This document shows, piece by piece, positions 1 through 12,893 of a stretch of 64,000 bases of DNA (its first letter is position 1; each line of letters begins with the position of its first letter). The notes below the pieces were generated by a model. It was not told where the DNA came from. It did no database searches and saw only the letters and a program-made list of their open reading frames with translations. This DNA comes from Aurelia coerulea (lineage: Eukaryota > Cnidaria > Scyphozoa > Semaeostomeae > Ulmaridae). The position numbers and the translations under genes were made by a program. The DNA is taken from assembly GCA_039566865.1 (NCBI GenBank), contig CM076959.1:13065501-13129500 (forward strand), in the 5' to 3' direction.

Positions 1-528
1 AGGTTCGCACCCAGAGCCCCTGCCCTAGCAGAAGCCAAAACGGCCCTATTGTTTTGCATACCATATCTTGGCAGGTACAGTTTACAGATGAAAACTAGAA
101 TTTGTAGATTAATTAAGCAATGTTATCCGGGTATTCAACTTAAGGTTATCTTTCGATCTTCAAAACGCATCCAGTCTTTTTTTTCATTTAAAGACCGCTT
201 TCCAACTCTCATTCGCTCCTCTGTTGTTTACAAATTTAAGTGTCCTGGCTGCCATGCCTTGTACTTTGGAAAAACAACCCGTAACTTGATTACACGCTGC
301 AGGGAGCATTTGGGAATAAATAAGGCAGGTCAGAAAATAAAAGTAAGTCCCTCAGCCATCTGGGACCACATTAACCAATCAGGTCACGCCGCGTCGGTGG
401 AAGATTTCTCAGTTTTAGACAGAGCTAATAATGATTTTGATTTGCTCATTCATGAAAGTTTATTAATTTTGCGCGATCGTCCGTCACTTAACTCTCAGCA
501 ATCTTCTATTCCCTTAGCTCTGTTTTAG
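1..528 (+). CDS. Penelope-like element, C-terminal RT/GIY-YIG endonuclease, 5' cut by window
   Basis: The frame is open from base 1 to the stop at 526-528, so the element continues left of the window. The C-terminal part has a GIY-YIG-type endonuclease core: VVYKFKCPGCHALYFGKTTR, then R-x3-EH and a terminal NSQQSS motif. Known Penelope-like elements carry a reverse transcriptase followed by this endonuclease; only the end of the RT linker and the endonuclease are visible here. The stretch is intact (no stops over 176 codons), suggesting a fairly young copy. The CxxC just before the Y-x-GKT motif is the kind seen in Penelope/Neptune types. It lies downstream of the last visible exon of the long minus-strand gene and is unrelated to it. 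Confidence 0.85.
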   Translation, partial: RFAPRAPALAEAKTALLFCIPYLGRYSLQMKTRICRLIKQCYPGIQLKVIFRSSKRIQSFFSFKDRFPTLIRSSVVYKFKCPGCHALYFGKTTRNLITRCREHLGINKAGQKIKVSPSAIWDHINQSGHAASVEDFSVLDRANNDFDLLIHESLLILRDRPSLNSQQSSIPLALF

Positions 529-780
529 GTATTGTCCTCCGGGCTTACCTCATTATTTATTTTTCACGTAGGATTTGTAAACAACGCATTTTTGGTAGTT
601 TATTGTCTTTATGGATATAAATTTAGCCTCGTGCTTTAGGAAACTTGGTATTCTGATGATGAAGCACAGCTTTGCTTCGAAACGTCAATAATTCAACATG
701 GCCTAGTCTTTTAATTAACTTCTCGGATTTGTCACACATGGATTTGTCGTAATTATTAACTTGGATTGTCTTGGAATGAA
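529..780 (+). mobile_element. Penelope-like element 3' non-coding tail
   Basis: AT-rich sequence after the endonuclease stop codon. It contains the hammerhead-like motif at 649-690 and then loses recognisable structure. The right boundary of the element is a guess. Confidence 0.5.
649..690 (+). ncRNA. hammerhead-ribozyme-like core in Penelope 3' region
   Basis: CTGATGA (653-659), a stem-II hairpin GAAGC/GCTTC (661-665 with 674-678), GAAA (679-682) and the cleavage-type triplet GTC (684-686) occur in hammerhead order. Flanking TATT (649-652) and AATA (687-690) can pair as stem I. Stem III is reduced to the self-complementary ACGT, which would favour a dimeric fold. Hammerhead motifs are established in Penelope-like elements. 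Activity here is inference. Confidence 0.65.
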
Positions 781-984
781 ATAATATAAACAATGAAAAT
801 GATTATCGTCGCAATTCTTGCTCTTCGCTTCCTCATTAAACTCCGTTTTCCTGCCAATACACCGATTTCTCCATAATCGTGCACCCTTGTTTCTAAAGTT
901 TTATCCTCCTAGAAGCCAATTGATTTGTATATTCTATAACCTTTTTCTATATTTCTAGCATCCGAAGGTAATTTTAAAGACGCT

Positions 985-1178
985 GAGAAGCTGAGCTTAT
1001 CGAAGCAGCGTCCTGGTCCTTCCTCTCGATATGACCACACCTCGTGATTCCTTTAGCCTGGAATTACAGAGTGGTGGCGACTCTCCTCACACTTTGTTGC
1101 AGGTTTAGCAGGGCGGGGACTCGAACCACCAACCTTTAGATTGATAGTCAAGCGTGCTACCACTGAGCCATCCCCACT
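985..1178 (-). mobile_element. tRNA-derived SINE, family 1, copy 1
   Basis: On the minus strand the head (about 1113-1175) looks like a tRNA: TGGCTCAGTGGTAGCACG is a box A and GGTTCGAGTCC a box B. A shared body with the motif GGAATTACAGAG precedes it on the plus strand. Related copies lie near 26030-26225 and 62990-63215. The box spacing and repeated body argue for a SINE, not a functional tRNA gene. Confidence 0.75.
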
Positions 1179-1593
1179 ATAATCTAGCGCTTGCCTTGTA
1201 GTATATTTGTGTAATCCTTTATTTGTTATGCGAGAATATCAACACATTTATTTGATTTAATATCAAAATGATGTGAAAAATTCCTCATGTCCAGAAAATG
1301 ACTGAAGAGTGGTTGATGTGGCATACACCCATGGTGCTCATGCAACACAAATGGATTGGGACATGAAAGAATCAAGGCCATTCTCAGACTAAAAATGAAA
1401 CCCTCTTTCTTGCCAATAGACAGGCTTACTTAGGCTTGGCTTGAAAAAACCCGTAGAGCATGAAAATTCAAACTCTGAAAAAATCAAGATCTGCTTCACA
1501 TTTATATAATTCACCAGAGAGAATAACTCCATTAAAATACCATTTCATAAAGATAGAAAAGCCTCAAATACGTCCTCTAAATGTCTTGCATAC
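1179..1593. other. intron/intergenic sequence, nothing recognised
   Basis: AT-rich. On the minus strand it is the start of the intron after exon 11 of the long gene. No repeat, RNA or coding signal stands out. Confidence 0.5.
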
Positions 1594-1812
1594 CTGGCCT
1601 CGCCTCCATCCAGATTGTTTACCCATGACTTCCAGTGAGTCTTCTATGCCTCGTATTGGGAATGTTTTCAATTCATTTTTAGTAAAGCCAAGCACGACTT
1701 TTCCTAATTTCTTCAAATTCTTAGCTCCCCATGGTGGAGAATCACTATCAGTTATTTCAGTAAGATTCAAATCACCAAGTTTAGTTCTGACCTTCACCAT
1801 TAACTCTGCCAC
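1594..1812 (-). CDS. helical-repeat protein exon 11, last exon in window
   Basis: 73 codons, phase 0. Acceptor CTCTTTGCTTGTAG, donor GTATGC. Contains NLKKLGKVVLGF and ends GWRRGQ at the intron. No stop codon, so more exons lie to the left of the window. Confidence 0.82.
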
Positions 1813-4800
1813 CTACAAGCAAAGAGATAAACGTTAGAATGGCTTACTGAAAATGGTTCACCTACGTGAGCTGCAAATTTAAAAGTAGCTCAAACTTACT
1901 GTAATCTATTGCTTTACAACAATTTCAATAAGTTTGAATAAAGAGAAAACTACTTCCTATTGCTACTAATTTCTCATTGTCATCATTATACCGGGCCTGC
2001 CGGGCCTGCCGGGCATGTCAAAATTAAGTTCTCCGGATGAATCTGCTCTGGAAGTCATGTGCTATTTCGTAATATGATTCAAACAAGGTTGCCACTAAAG
2101 TGTCAGGATTTCATTAAATAAAAGCCATTGGCATAACAATCAATATATCAAGAATTAATTTCATCTTTGATGCCACTCCTCAAAAACTAAGATTGAGAAT
2201 TCTTTGAATTTTCAAATTAGGGTGATTATTTCTTATTTCGTCATCTGGAAGATATCAACGATATAAACTTATTTTCTTATTTGTTACATTCAAGCCAAAA
2301 TAAATTTACTCATTGACTGCAAAAAGTATTCAAGTACGTAGGAAGTAGTAAGTTTAGTCTAGCAAGATTGTTCCCAGATAAGGGCTTTCACAATACTTTA
2401 AGAGCGCATTTCATTACGTTAGTTGATTAGTTAGTTAAGCCAAACTGAATTGATTCATTGATTACAAAAAGTACTTAAGTACGTAGGTAGTAGTAAGTAC
2501 ACTCTAGCAAGATTATTCTCAGGCCGAATGATATTTCAATAGCATGAAATTCCAGCAATAAACTTTCAAACATCGTTCGATGGGTTTTTGGGGGAGGGAT
2601 AGGAGGGGGGATCGTACAGAGAAAACTTACAGAGGAAATCGACCTGTGAAAACGCCACGTGAAAAGTGCACTTCATTATGTTAGTTGGCTAGTTAGTTAA
2701 GCCAAAATGAATTTATTCATTGACTACAAAAAGTACTCAAGTACGTAGGTAGTAGTAAGTTCAGTCTAGCAAGATTGTTCCCAGACCAAATGATATTTCA
2801 ATAACATGAAATTCCAGCAATAAACTTTCAAACATCGTTTGATGGGTTTTTGGGGGAGGGGTAGGAGGGGGAATCGTACAGAGAAAACTTGCTATTGACC
2901 TGCGAAAATACAACGTTCCAGTAGGGCTTGTATAGTACTATACAAGGACGCTTCATTTGAATTCCTGTGTGGCATGAAGTAGGGGCAGTAATCCTCGATT
3001 CTTTAACAAAATTACTTATTGTTTCCTTTTGTGCTGTGAATAAAATCATTCCTCAAGTCGTAGTCACGTCTCAAATGATTCGCATTTATGTGAAATGTAT
3101 GAACAATCGTTGAACAATCGTCTTGTTCATTATTTTTATGCTTCATGTAGTTTTTGTTCTTTGATGTTTACCCCCAAAAGAGACACTGTTCGAAGTATCG
3201 ATTACGTCATCAATCAGCCTCGATTCGATATTGTTGTTGTTGTTGCTATGCTAGGCCTAAGTTTTGTCCACCTGTTTTTCACGAAATCGTGTATTTAACA
3301 GCTGAAGATCTTATGAAGTATTGCGTTTAAGACCAGGCCCATGAAACGAGCATTCACTCGCGTTGAGCGATATATGATGCGCCGCCTCCGCAGCCCACAA
3401 CCCACTTTGCTGTGAACACTTTGGAAAAGAGCTGGCGCGGCGTGTGGCATGAGCAGAATGCAGCGTTGAAGTGGAATTGAACGGGTATGTATTTATTTGC
3501 AAGTAATATCAGGATATCTATCTTTCTTTGATGGTTCATGCTATTGATAGAGTGAGTTATTAAGACTCTAAGATTTCGTTTATTGGTGTCAAACCTTACA
3601 TTAATCCAGTGCCTAACATTTACCACAGTAAAGAACAAACCACTATGTAACTATTTTCTCACCTGTGCTTCATCCCAATCATTTCCTGTCAGCTTTTCTA
3701 AACTTGCAATAATATCTGTTATTGTAGCTTCATTCAGTTCAATGCGAGTCAAGGCTTGTGCTATGCCACCAAGGAGACTGATGTCATTGTTTCCAGGCTG
3801 AGCTTTGTACTATGAAATAGGATGAAAATACTGATGATAGAGTATATAAACCATGACATTTTAATAAAATTGGTCATGTACTCTCGACACCATTTTTGTC
3901 AATTTAAACACACAAGTTGCGCACTACTTGGAGATCTTATTACGCTTGCTCAGTTGCTAGAGCTGACAAGATTCGAAATTTGACCGACACGCAAGATAAC
4001 CACTTAGCAAAATTTACTTGCCTTCATTCATTTTCATTCATCTTAGATCTTTAACCACGGTTGCCTCGTCATTCAAGAGAGACTACTTATCGGGGGCCGG
4101 GCACAAATCTTACAAATCAAAGGCGCATGAAAGTTAATAAAATCCTATTCTAATTTCAACGGTGAGTAATACGAAATAAAAAAGATTAAATTAAAGCGTC
4201 TTCAAACGCTCTGAAAGCAGATGCCTGCTTGACCTCTGAATCCTGGAGGTTCCAAACCCCAACACTACGATATGAAAATATCTGCTGACCAATACATGTT
4301 TTAATAAATGGGACCTGGAGAACAGTTCCAGTAAATAACAAGCCTTCGATACCGCATGTTGAATATTTTGCCAAAATTTCGGATGGGTAAGCTGGTGCAA
4401 AGACATTTATAGATTTCCAGACAATGCAAGCTGTTTCGGTTTTTATCACATCATCTACGGTAAGCTAATTTAAACTTTTTATAAAGACACTACACGTATT
4501 TTTTCTTATAAGAAACTGCCTATAAGAAACTCAACTCTCAGATCGCCAAAAAATTAAGAAACTCCAGTACTGGGAAAATATGAGCTTAGAAACTACTTAT
4601 TTTGATAAAGGAAATCCTCGACATGTTTTTACTTTACTTTCACTTGTTTCCTGTATCATATTACTCGTAATTTACTTGAGTAATGTCTAAACATTGGAAA
4701 GGCTTAAAAAACCTTGCTTTGAAATGTTCACGAGGGCACAGGTAGTGAACATGAAGATTGTTAGTAGAAAAATCTTGACTATTTGACAGCTCTTATAAAA

Positions 4801-7800
4801 AAAATACCAGATGCTATTTTCCCCAGATGCTTAGAAGCAAGCACTTCAATAAATAGCCTAAATCAGGGTGGACGGAAGGTTTCTGACCAATGCATTTGGC
4901 AAACTCACAGAAAATGTATCAACATTCATCAGTGTTCCAAGAAAAGAAAACATCAAACGATGATATCAACAAACTTCATAAACGTGCCCTGAGAGTGCTG
5001 CTACATCACTATGGATCTACGTTTGAAGAATTCCTTCGTAAGAGAGGTGAGTACACAATACATACAAGAAACTTGAAAAAACTAATGCTGGAAATCTACA
5101 AATGCTTAACATCTGGCAATCTCTCCTTCTTATGGGACCTCTTTAAACGTAAACCCGTACATTACAATCTTAGAGTAAAGGATCTCGTCCAACTTCCTAA
5201 TACGAGGACTTTGAGATGCGGGGATGATTCATTGGTATCTAGAGGAGGCATACTTTGGAACACACTCGCTGACACAATAAAATCTGCAAAAAGCGACAGT
5301 CAGTTTACAAACAGCATTAAAGATTGGACGGGATCCAACTGTAATTGTTTGATATGTACAGGAGAAACAACACTGTAAATAGGTAACACCAGTTGGCCTT
5401 TATTAGTTTGTATAGCTATTCCTTTAGCCAACTATAAATAAATGCATTATGATCATTATTATAGAAACCATCTTCCTTTCCCGCCGTTTTACTGAAATAA
5501 GTTTCAGAAGACGCGCCTAGCTTTCTTACAAGAGTTATTTCCAGTGTTTTATTCAGAAAACTTTTCATCAAGCATTACGAATGGAACATAATGAAGAATA
5601 CTTACAACTTTAATGAACTGCCGCATGACTGGAGTAGCTATTACTTTCACGATAACTAATTCAGGAAACGCTGCAAATAGTACTGCTTGCGTGAATTTGC
5701 CAACATCAGAAGAGGCCATTGCATCCAATGTATTTGCCATTGCAAGGATGTCATCTTTTCCAAGAGAGTTAAGCTGCAAAATGAAAGGAAGATTAGGGCC
5801 ACACTACATGAGTAGGGCTGGTCTAGCCAACACGGCTGCTTCGGTAAACAGGGGTGGAATGTTGCGCTGATGTGATAAACCCTATTTTGGTCGGGGCCCC
5901 TAGTAGATAACTCATCAATGAGGAAGTCTATGGCAATGAAACGTTTCTGACTTTTAGCAATTATCTATTGTGCTACTACTTGTAAAAGTTCATTGAAATA
6001 TTTTGAAATATGAGGGGGAGAGAGAAAATTTTTCGGGACTGACCCTGTCAAAAGCGGAAATTCTCATATCACAATTTTCGCGAAAAAAGTAGCAAAATTG
6101 CAATATTTTTTTTGCAGACTAATGTTATTAGATGTATTTCATCATAATTCTCATGTTTGGATGGGGGCTGGGCTCAAAATTTGATTCTATCACATTTTTC
6201 CTGATTTCGGCTGATTTGGCCGCTTTTCTTGACCATAAGAAGAAAAAGGCTGACGTGAGCAATAATGATAGCTAATTTTCAGTTAATCATTACACTTTTA
6301 ATAAGCGCAGGTTTGGTTCTTCTACCTGTTACCAGTCAAGAGTTCACCAAAATAGGACGTGTCAATCAATAACCCTAGAAACGGTTTATAGAAACTATAA
6401 AGTACAATTGGAACAAGAAAAGAATCAATCCCTAAGATCTACAATTAAAAAGCTAAGATCTACAAAATACATTTCAACTGTGCCAATCATAGCGGGAAAA
6501 GATACAAGGATCATCAAGTTTCGACAATGACTGGCAGTTACAATATTACTTAGAATTAAATACAATAAGAAAACACAAATGTGAAAACGGTTGAAGAAAA
6601 CAAAATACAATACATAAGCTGCTGCTTTCAAACTATTGATTATTAATCTATATTCGTTTCGTGTTTTCGATAAAGGCAAATTGTTTCCTCCATAATCACT
6701 TTATTCGCATTCTCGTCTGAATCAGAACTTCAAAAAAAGGAGTAGATTATGAAGTGCTTGGAGCCCATACCTGAAACGTTCAAATCAGGAAGGCTTCGAG
6801 ATGACCTAAAAGATCTTGCCGTAATGTGTCATGCATAGGACAGCGCAGGAGAAAATGTTCATTATCTTCATTCGCCTCGCCGCAATCATAAATAGGACTA
6901 ACACAGTCCAAATTGTGCCGAAATTTGTATTCATTCAAATCACTAAATTTAACACCAAGTTTTGTCAATCATTGAGTGCCAATAACATAATATCGGATTC
7001 CTCGATCTGACTTTTACCAAAGCTTTCCTTTTAAATTCACCAATGGAAGCCGCATTATTTATCTCATTATCGAGCATATTCCATTCATAAAGGACGTTGT
7101 GGAAGTAGGTATTGGTTTTTGTTCCGATCATAAGCCCTTGCATGTCTAAGATTGTATGAGATATCGCACTCAGGAGGAATTTCCTCACATAGATACATGG
7201 AAGACGACTTCTTTACACTAAAAATATGGTAGTCTGCCTGTGGTGAACGGTGAGTAAAATATCTCGCCTTGACTAGAGGAACCTTGATTTGACTCAAATA
7301 ATTAAATTCAAAACTATTTTTGCATCTCCAACAAAGAGACACATTCAGCCAAAAAAAAACAGCTTCATGGAAACAACTATCATTACAAAAAATTTTCGAG
7401 TTGGCATTCGCAACATTTTCAAGACGATCACATTTGCAGAGAATTTGTAGACACATAAGAACCAAAAAAAGATCGTAAAGCCTTAATCCTACCTGATCCA
7501 CTGTCCAATTGACGTTTTTCAAATTCTTCAAAGATTTCGCTACTTCTGTGTCCTTTAGTTTCTCTAATTCAGAAACAACAAGACCTTTGAGCATCGTTTT
7601 TGCTTTGTCAATGTCAGCTGATCCCCAGGTGTCTGGAAGTCCAATTGCTTCTTTTAATTTTAAGCCAAGCTTTCTTGCCTGAGCTGTGTCCCATTTGATA
7701 TTGCCTAGATCAGCTAGCATGGTCTGATGAAAAAGATATAGGCTAAAGTTTATAAAAGACCAACAAAGTGATGATCCTACTATATACATAGTACATGCGC

Positions 7801-10800
7801 ACATTAACATCACAAGAATCCCAAAAGAGTTCCCAAGAGCTTGTATTCCTCGATTGTTGTTGGTTGAAGATGGCTCGTCACAGTAATCGCTACTATTACC
7901 TTACCATCTACTCTCTTCCCGTTCAAACTACCGATGTAATAATTTCCTTGTGTTTAAGATTGGCTCTTTTCTAGTTAATGTGCTAATTAACGCCAACCGA
8001 AACCTAAATATATGTTACTTATAATAAACTAAATCTATACTACAAAGAGAGTACACAATTCAAAAACTACAACTATAAAAACCCTAAATTATCAGCATAC
8101 AATTTACATGGTCTACAGCCGCAACCAAAATCGTTGTTTTTATTTTTTCCTTTGAAGTTGCTTAGTGTCCGGGACTCTTCTATGGAAGATGGCATTGCAT
8201 GCCATATCCTAGATCCAAGAAAACGTGCATTTTCAATACCATACCCGGTAGTTTTTGGTTTTGGTGCCAAAATATTTCGCCACTACGAAGGGTGTATGGT
8301 ATATCTCTCTCGACGAAGATTTTTTTTTGTGAAACTAGGATTGAGATTGCTTTGAGTTTTAAAAATTTCAGTAGCAAGCAACTGTAAATTTCTTTGCTGA
8401 ATGGACACTGATTCTGCTTTCTTCAATAAATCCTCGAAACTCGAACAACTATCTTTGTATGCGATTCTCGCGCTCTCTCGTGGATTATGTTCATCTTCTT
8501 ATCAACCGACCTATTCTTAACCGTCATCGATCGTGGGAAAGTCCAATTTTTGAACTGTAATATTATGAGACCTAGCTTTGAGCGATACGGGAGGTAATGT
8601 TTAAGGTAGCCGTAGCGATAAGAAGGACAGATTTTATAATTCTGGTGTCTAAAGCCAAAATGTTCCAGATTTGTCAAGGCCTTAGAGCCAACGATTGATA
8701 CTTAAAAGGTATACAAAGAACGAAATGGCTGCATATGAATGTTTAACAAATAGAATATGATCCTCTGAAAGATGGATGATCATTGTGCAGCTTAGGAAAC
8801 AAAGGCGTGCGTGGCTGATTCCTAAATCCTATCTATAGTCTACCCCATGTAACTCCTTAATATACCTCTAATAAACATGATATCAGTCTAAATACGCAAC
8901 GATGTGAAGAGGCGATCATCTATCCAATATGTATATTGCCATCATCTTCGCCTTGAGATTCATAACAAAGTCGTGCGCAGTCCCCACGATGTGTCCAGCT
9001 CTTGAGAATTCTTCATATTTTCTCAAAATTCTTGAGAAACTTCAAGTTGTGACTTTAATATATTTTCCACGAAAGCCCATGATGAGTATCTGACACATAA
9101 ATAAACAAAAGACAGCTTTTCAAATGAATAAAGAATTTTCCGATATTTTAAACTTTACAAATTTTTCGCCTCACCAGGTATACAAAATCACTAACCTTAA
9201 TCTTATTTTTGTCAATTTTCGCCAAATCTTCTGCACTGAGACCTTTCACCATCTTGCCAATGTTTTGCAACTGCACCAAACTCCATGATGATATCTGTCC
9301 TATGTGATCTTTACTTTTCTTTAACAATGCATCTAACTGTGCTTGACTGAATGAAAGGCTCTTTAGTCCATCAATGGCATCAGATACCTGAATAGTTCAA
9401 GAAGAAGAACGAACGACTATCTCTGAAATCTGCAAATAAAGATCGGTGTTGGAGGTACTCCGAGATGACTCAAAAAGTTGATAAGTTGAAAAATCATCAA
9501 AAAATATTTGTCATTGATTTCTAAACTTTGTCAGGCAATTCTTTCGAGGACCAAAATTAATTCTTAAGATATTGCAAAATTTTATAAATGGCCTTACATT
9601 TAGAGGTATTGGCATTTTTACGAGCTACTGTACTTGATTTTGAAGTATATACTGCAACAAGCATACCGGGTGAGTCGAAAACAAGTTTACACGTTTGGCA
9701 GGCTATGGAATAAACAGTACGTGGCCGATAATCAAAACTACTACTTTGATCTGTTAGTCAAAGGCTAACTTGGATATTAAAATTTTTTTTCGTAGCATCA
9801 CTCATCTTTTAGACCCAGAAATTAGGAAAAGCTGGTAAGGGATTTGTATGGGAACATGAATTCCACGCTCAATTCTGGTCCAAGAGATAGCTGTCATTGA
9901 AATTTAATTTCTATTTCTGAAACTCACAATTGTATTGAATTGAAATCTCAATGGGAAGTAAATCATGGACTAGAATGGAAGGTGGAATTCGCGTTCCCAT
10001 ACAAACCCCATACCAGCATTTTCCTCATTTCTGGGTCTTAAAGATTAGTGATCTTACCAAACAAAATTTTCACATCTAAGTTAGCCCTTGACTGATAGAT
10101 CAAAATGTCGGTTTTGATAATCGGCCATGTAATTTTTATTCGAACGTGTTAACCTTTTTTAATACTCAACCAGTAAACTTTAGCAAGCATATACTCCAGC
10201 AAGAGAGGATTATCCCCACAATTTACTTCGTGATGTTCAGCTGACCGATTCCTTTCTTGCAGTTCCCAGACCAGTAGTCCCCCATTTTGGAACTATGGAA
10301 TGGATCGGTCTGACGGACTTCACAAAATGGACTTGGGGCCAATCTTTGCAAAGATCTCACAGAAAATACCCATATGACTGCAAAGAAACTAGGTAAACAC
10401 TCTTAAGCAAGGTATTGACATGTTTAATCACGTTTTTGGGCGTTTTCATTCAAATAGCAATCCATTTTTTTTCATCGTATCTAGAAATGCGCAGATAGCT
10501 CGCTCTACTCTACAGAATTTCGCCTTGCAATATGACACTTGGAAATTACAGTAATTCTTTCGTACTTAAGATCCCTGAATTCGGAAGAAATCGTTTAAGA
10601 ATTCACAAGATTTCATTCAGATTCAGATTCAGATTCAGATTCAGACTCAGATTCAAATTCAAAACGTCAAGGACAAAACCTCAACCTCTTTCCCAGTTCT
10701 ATTTTGTTCTCAAAGCGCATTATTGACTTGGAAATGCAAAATTTGTATTGGACTACCACCGGGTGTTCCAAAAAAGTACTCCCGTTTGAAAAATCACCAG

Positions 10801-12861
10801 AATTTGATTACACGACCGATCTTCCACTTACTTTTTTACTCAAGTAGATCAAGGACCATATTATTTTCCCAGACATGGCTGATTTTGTAATCGTTTTAAA
10901 AATTAGCAAATTTAACCCTTTCTAGGGCTCCCTGGTTTTGAATAATAATGCAAAAAGCACTGATGTTTGCCAGATCCATTTCTTTGTGCATGTAAGGCTT
11001 CTAGTTTGGTCAGAAAATGACAGAATGCAATGCGCACTATCATTGGAGACTTCAATGCTGATAAAAGATCTGAAAATTTTGACAGAACCTTGACAAAACA
11101 AGTCAAAAAGAAAATTTTATCAAAGGTTTGATAATTGATTTTTGGTGATTTTTAAACAGGAGTACTTTTTGGTGACACACGGTATAAAAATGAAATCGAT
11201 ATTCTCAGAATTCAGGAACAATCGTACGAATGCTTACGACTTCTGTGGAATTGTGTTAAGTTATGAACGAACTGTACTGTACAAACGTCTCTTACTACAA
11301 CTTCCCTTAGCTTTTTACTATCCAAGCCAACCAAAATCAATAAACATTATAAAGTAGTGGGAAAATTTACCTCTTTAGCACTCAATTCCAGCATCTGCTC
11401 TGGTGTTAATGATTCGATCAATGAGCACATTTGTTTTATCTGGGTACTGCTCCATTTAGAAATCTTCCCAAACGCTTTCGTTGCTGGGGTTATCAGGCTT
11501 ACCTTTTGGTATATCTTCAATCTCGCTTTACATAATGAAGTCAAACTGTGTGAAAGTAGATAAGGAGTTACTGTGAGGATTGAGAAAGGGTGATTAAGTT
11601 TGGTAAAAAAAGCCTTCGGAAAGTGTACAGCACGAAAAAGGAAGACAAAATGAACAGGTTGCTGCTTAAGTGTTCTCATTTATTCAGAAAAGAAAACAGA
11701 CCAGCTGTAAGAGTGAAACTTGCTAAAGCCTGGCTTTCATTAATCATAATTCATTGGCGATCATCTCAGACAGAGCCTCACCGACGATCGCCGATGATCG
11801 TTGATGGTACAGAAAGTCAGCTTTTATAAATCTAATCTCACCACTTTTTCTTGTTGGAAGAATGGTAGGGGGTTTGGATCTTGTTCAAGGTCTGCCTGAA
11901 ATTGCAGAAATGGTGTTGGAATTGAAGCAAAATTGCTGCTGATCACCGATGCTCTTGTTTTCACAAAAAGTTCGTCGTCTCTTTATATCGGCATGGAACT
12001 CTCAAAAGGAACTTTTTGAGTATTAACGTTGATCACCTAGCTATGCTTTCAAAAACTTGGCATTCGTAAGTCGTAATTCATCGGCAATATCGCTGATGAA
12101 GTATGATTTAATGAAAAGCAACTTCAACCGACTTCAACGGCAGGGACACTTCCAAAATGGTGAAGACCACGAGTAAGAGAGCCATTGTATTTTGCAACTG
12201 TCCATCAATCTTTGAAAAGTTCTCTGATTCTTGAGCTATCTGTACATACAGTATGTTTTTCCATGGCTCAAAGTAATGACCGAGAGCAGACATATATCAG
12301 ATCAGCCAAGTCATTAATGAATCAATTTACCTAGAACCGGTATAGAAAGGCAAAGTAAACTTCTTTACTTAAATATTTAACACTTTAATGCTTCTACAGA
12401 GCAATACATTGTTGAAAAAGCAAAAGCAAATAATATGCAAATTCTACCAGGTGAGTCAGAAAAAAGGATCCCCGCTTGGAAGGCCACTGCTCCATGAATA
12501 TCAAAGCAATAATATTGAAAAATGTCTTGTTTTATTACCAATATGTTCAATTAGGTTCAGTAATTTACCCGGCCTTAATCGGTCATTCCTTCCCGTTGAT
12601 ATGGGTGATTTTCTGCAGAAAGCCCCTTCAAAAATCCTGCAAAAACGAATGAAAACAGTGAGCACATTTTCCTTCCTAAAATTGATGACACTCACATAAA
12701 TTCATGTATTTTGTCCTATTGGGAGAATGGAATCCCCCTGAATAGATCATCGATACCAGAGGGAGGACTTGTTCATCCTCCCAAGAGGATGGCACGTGCT
12801 GAAGCGTTCACAACTCACTGCTGTAAGGCCATGTATGTATGTATGTATGTATGTATGTATG

Positions 12862-12893
<32 letters not shown>

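Noticed and set aside
793..870. Short ORF starting MKMIIVAILALRFLIKL, signal-peptide-like
   Set aside because: Stops after about 26 codons, with no splice donor or neighbouring exon to extend it.
1113..1175. Possible functional tRNA gene on the minus strand
   Set aside because: Box A and box B look good, but the body continues as a repeated SINE and no proper acceptor-stem pairing is evident.
3311..3638. Overlapping minus-strand open frames with a GC-rich patch
   Set aside because: No domain, no splice fit to exons 10 or 11; composition alone explains the open frame.
12108..12293. Candidate extra exon of the helical-repeat gene
   Set aside because: Exon 5 (phase 2) joins exon 6 exactly; this frame has no suitable splice sites or repeat motif.
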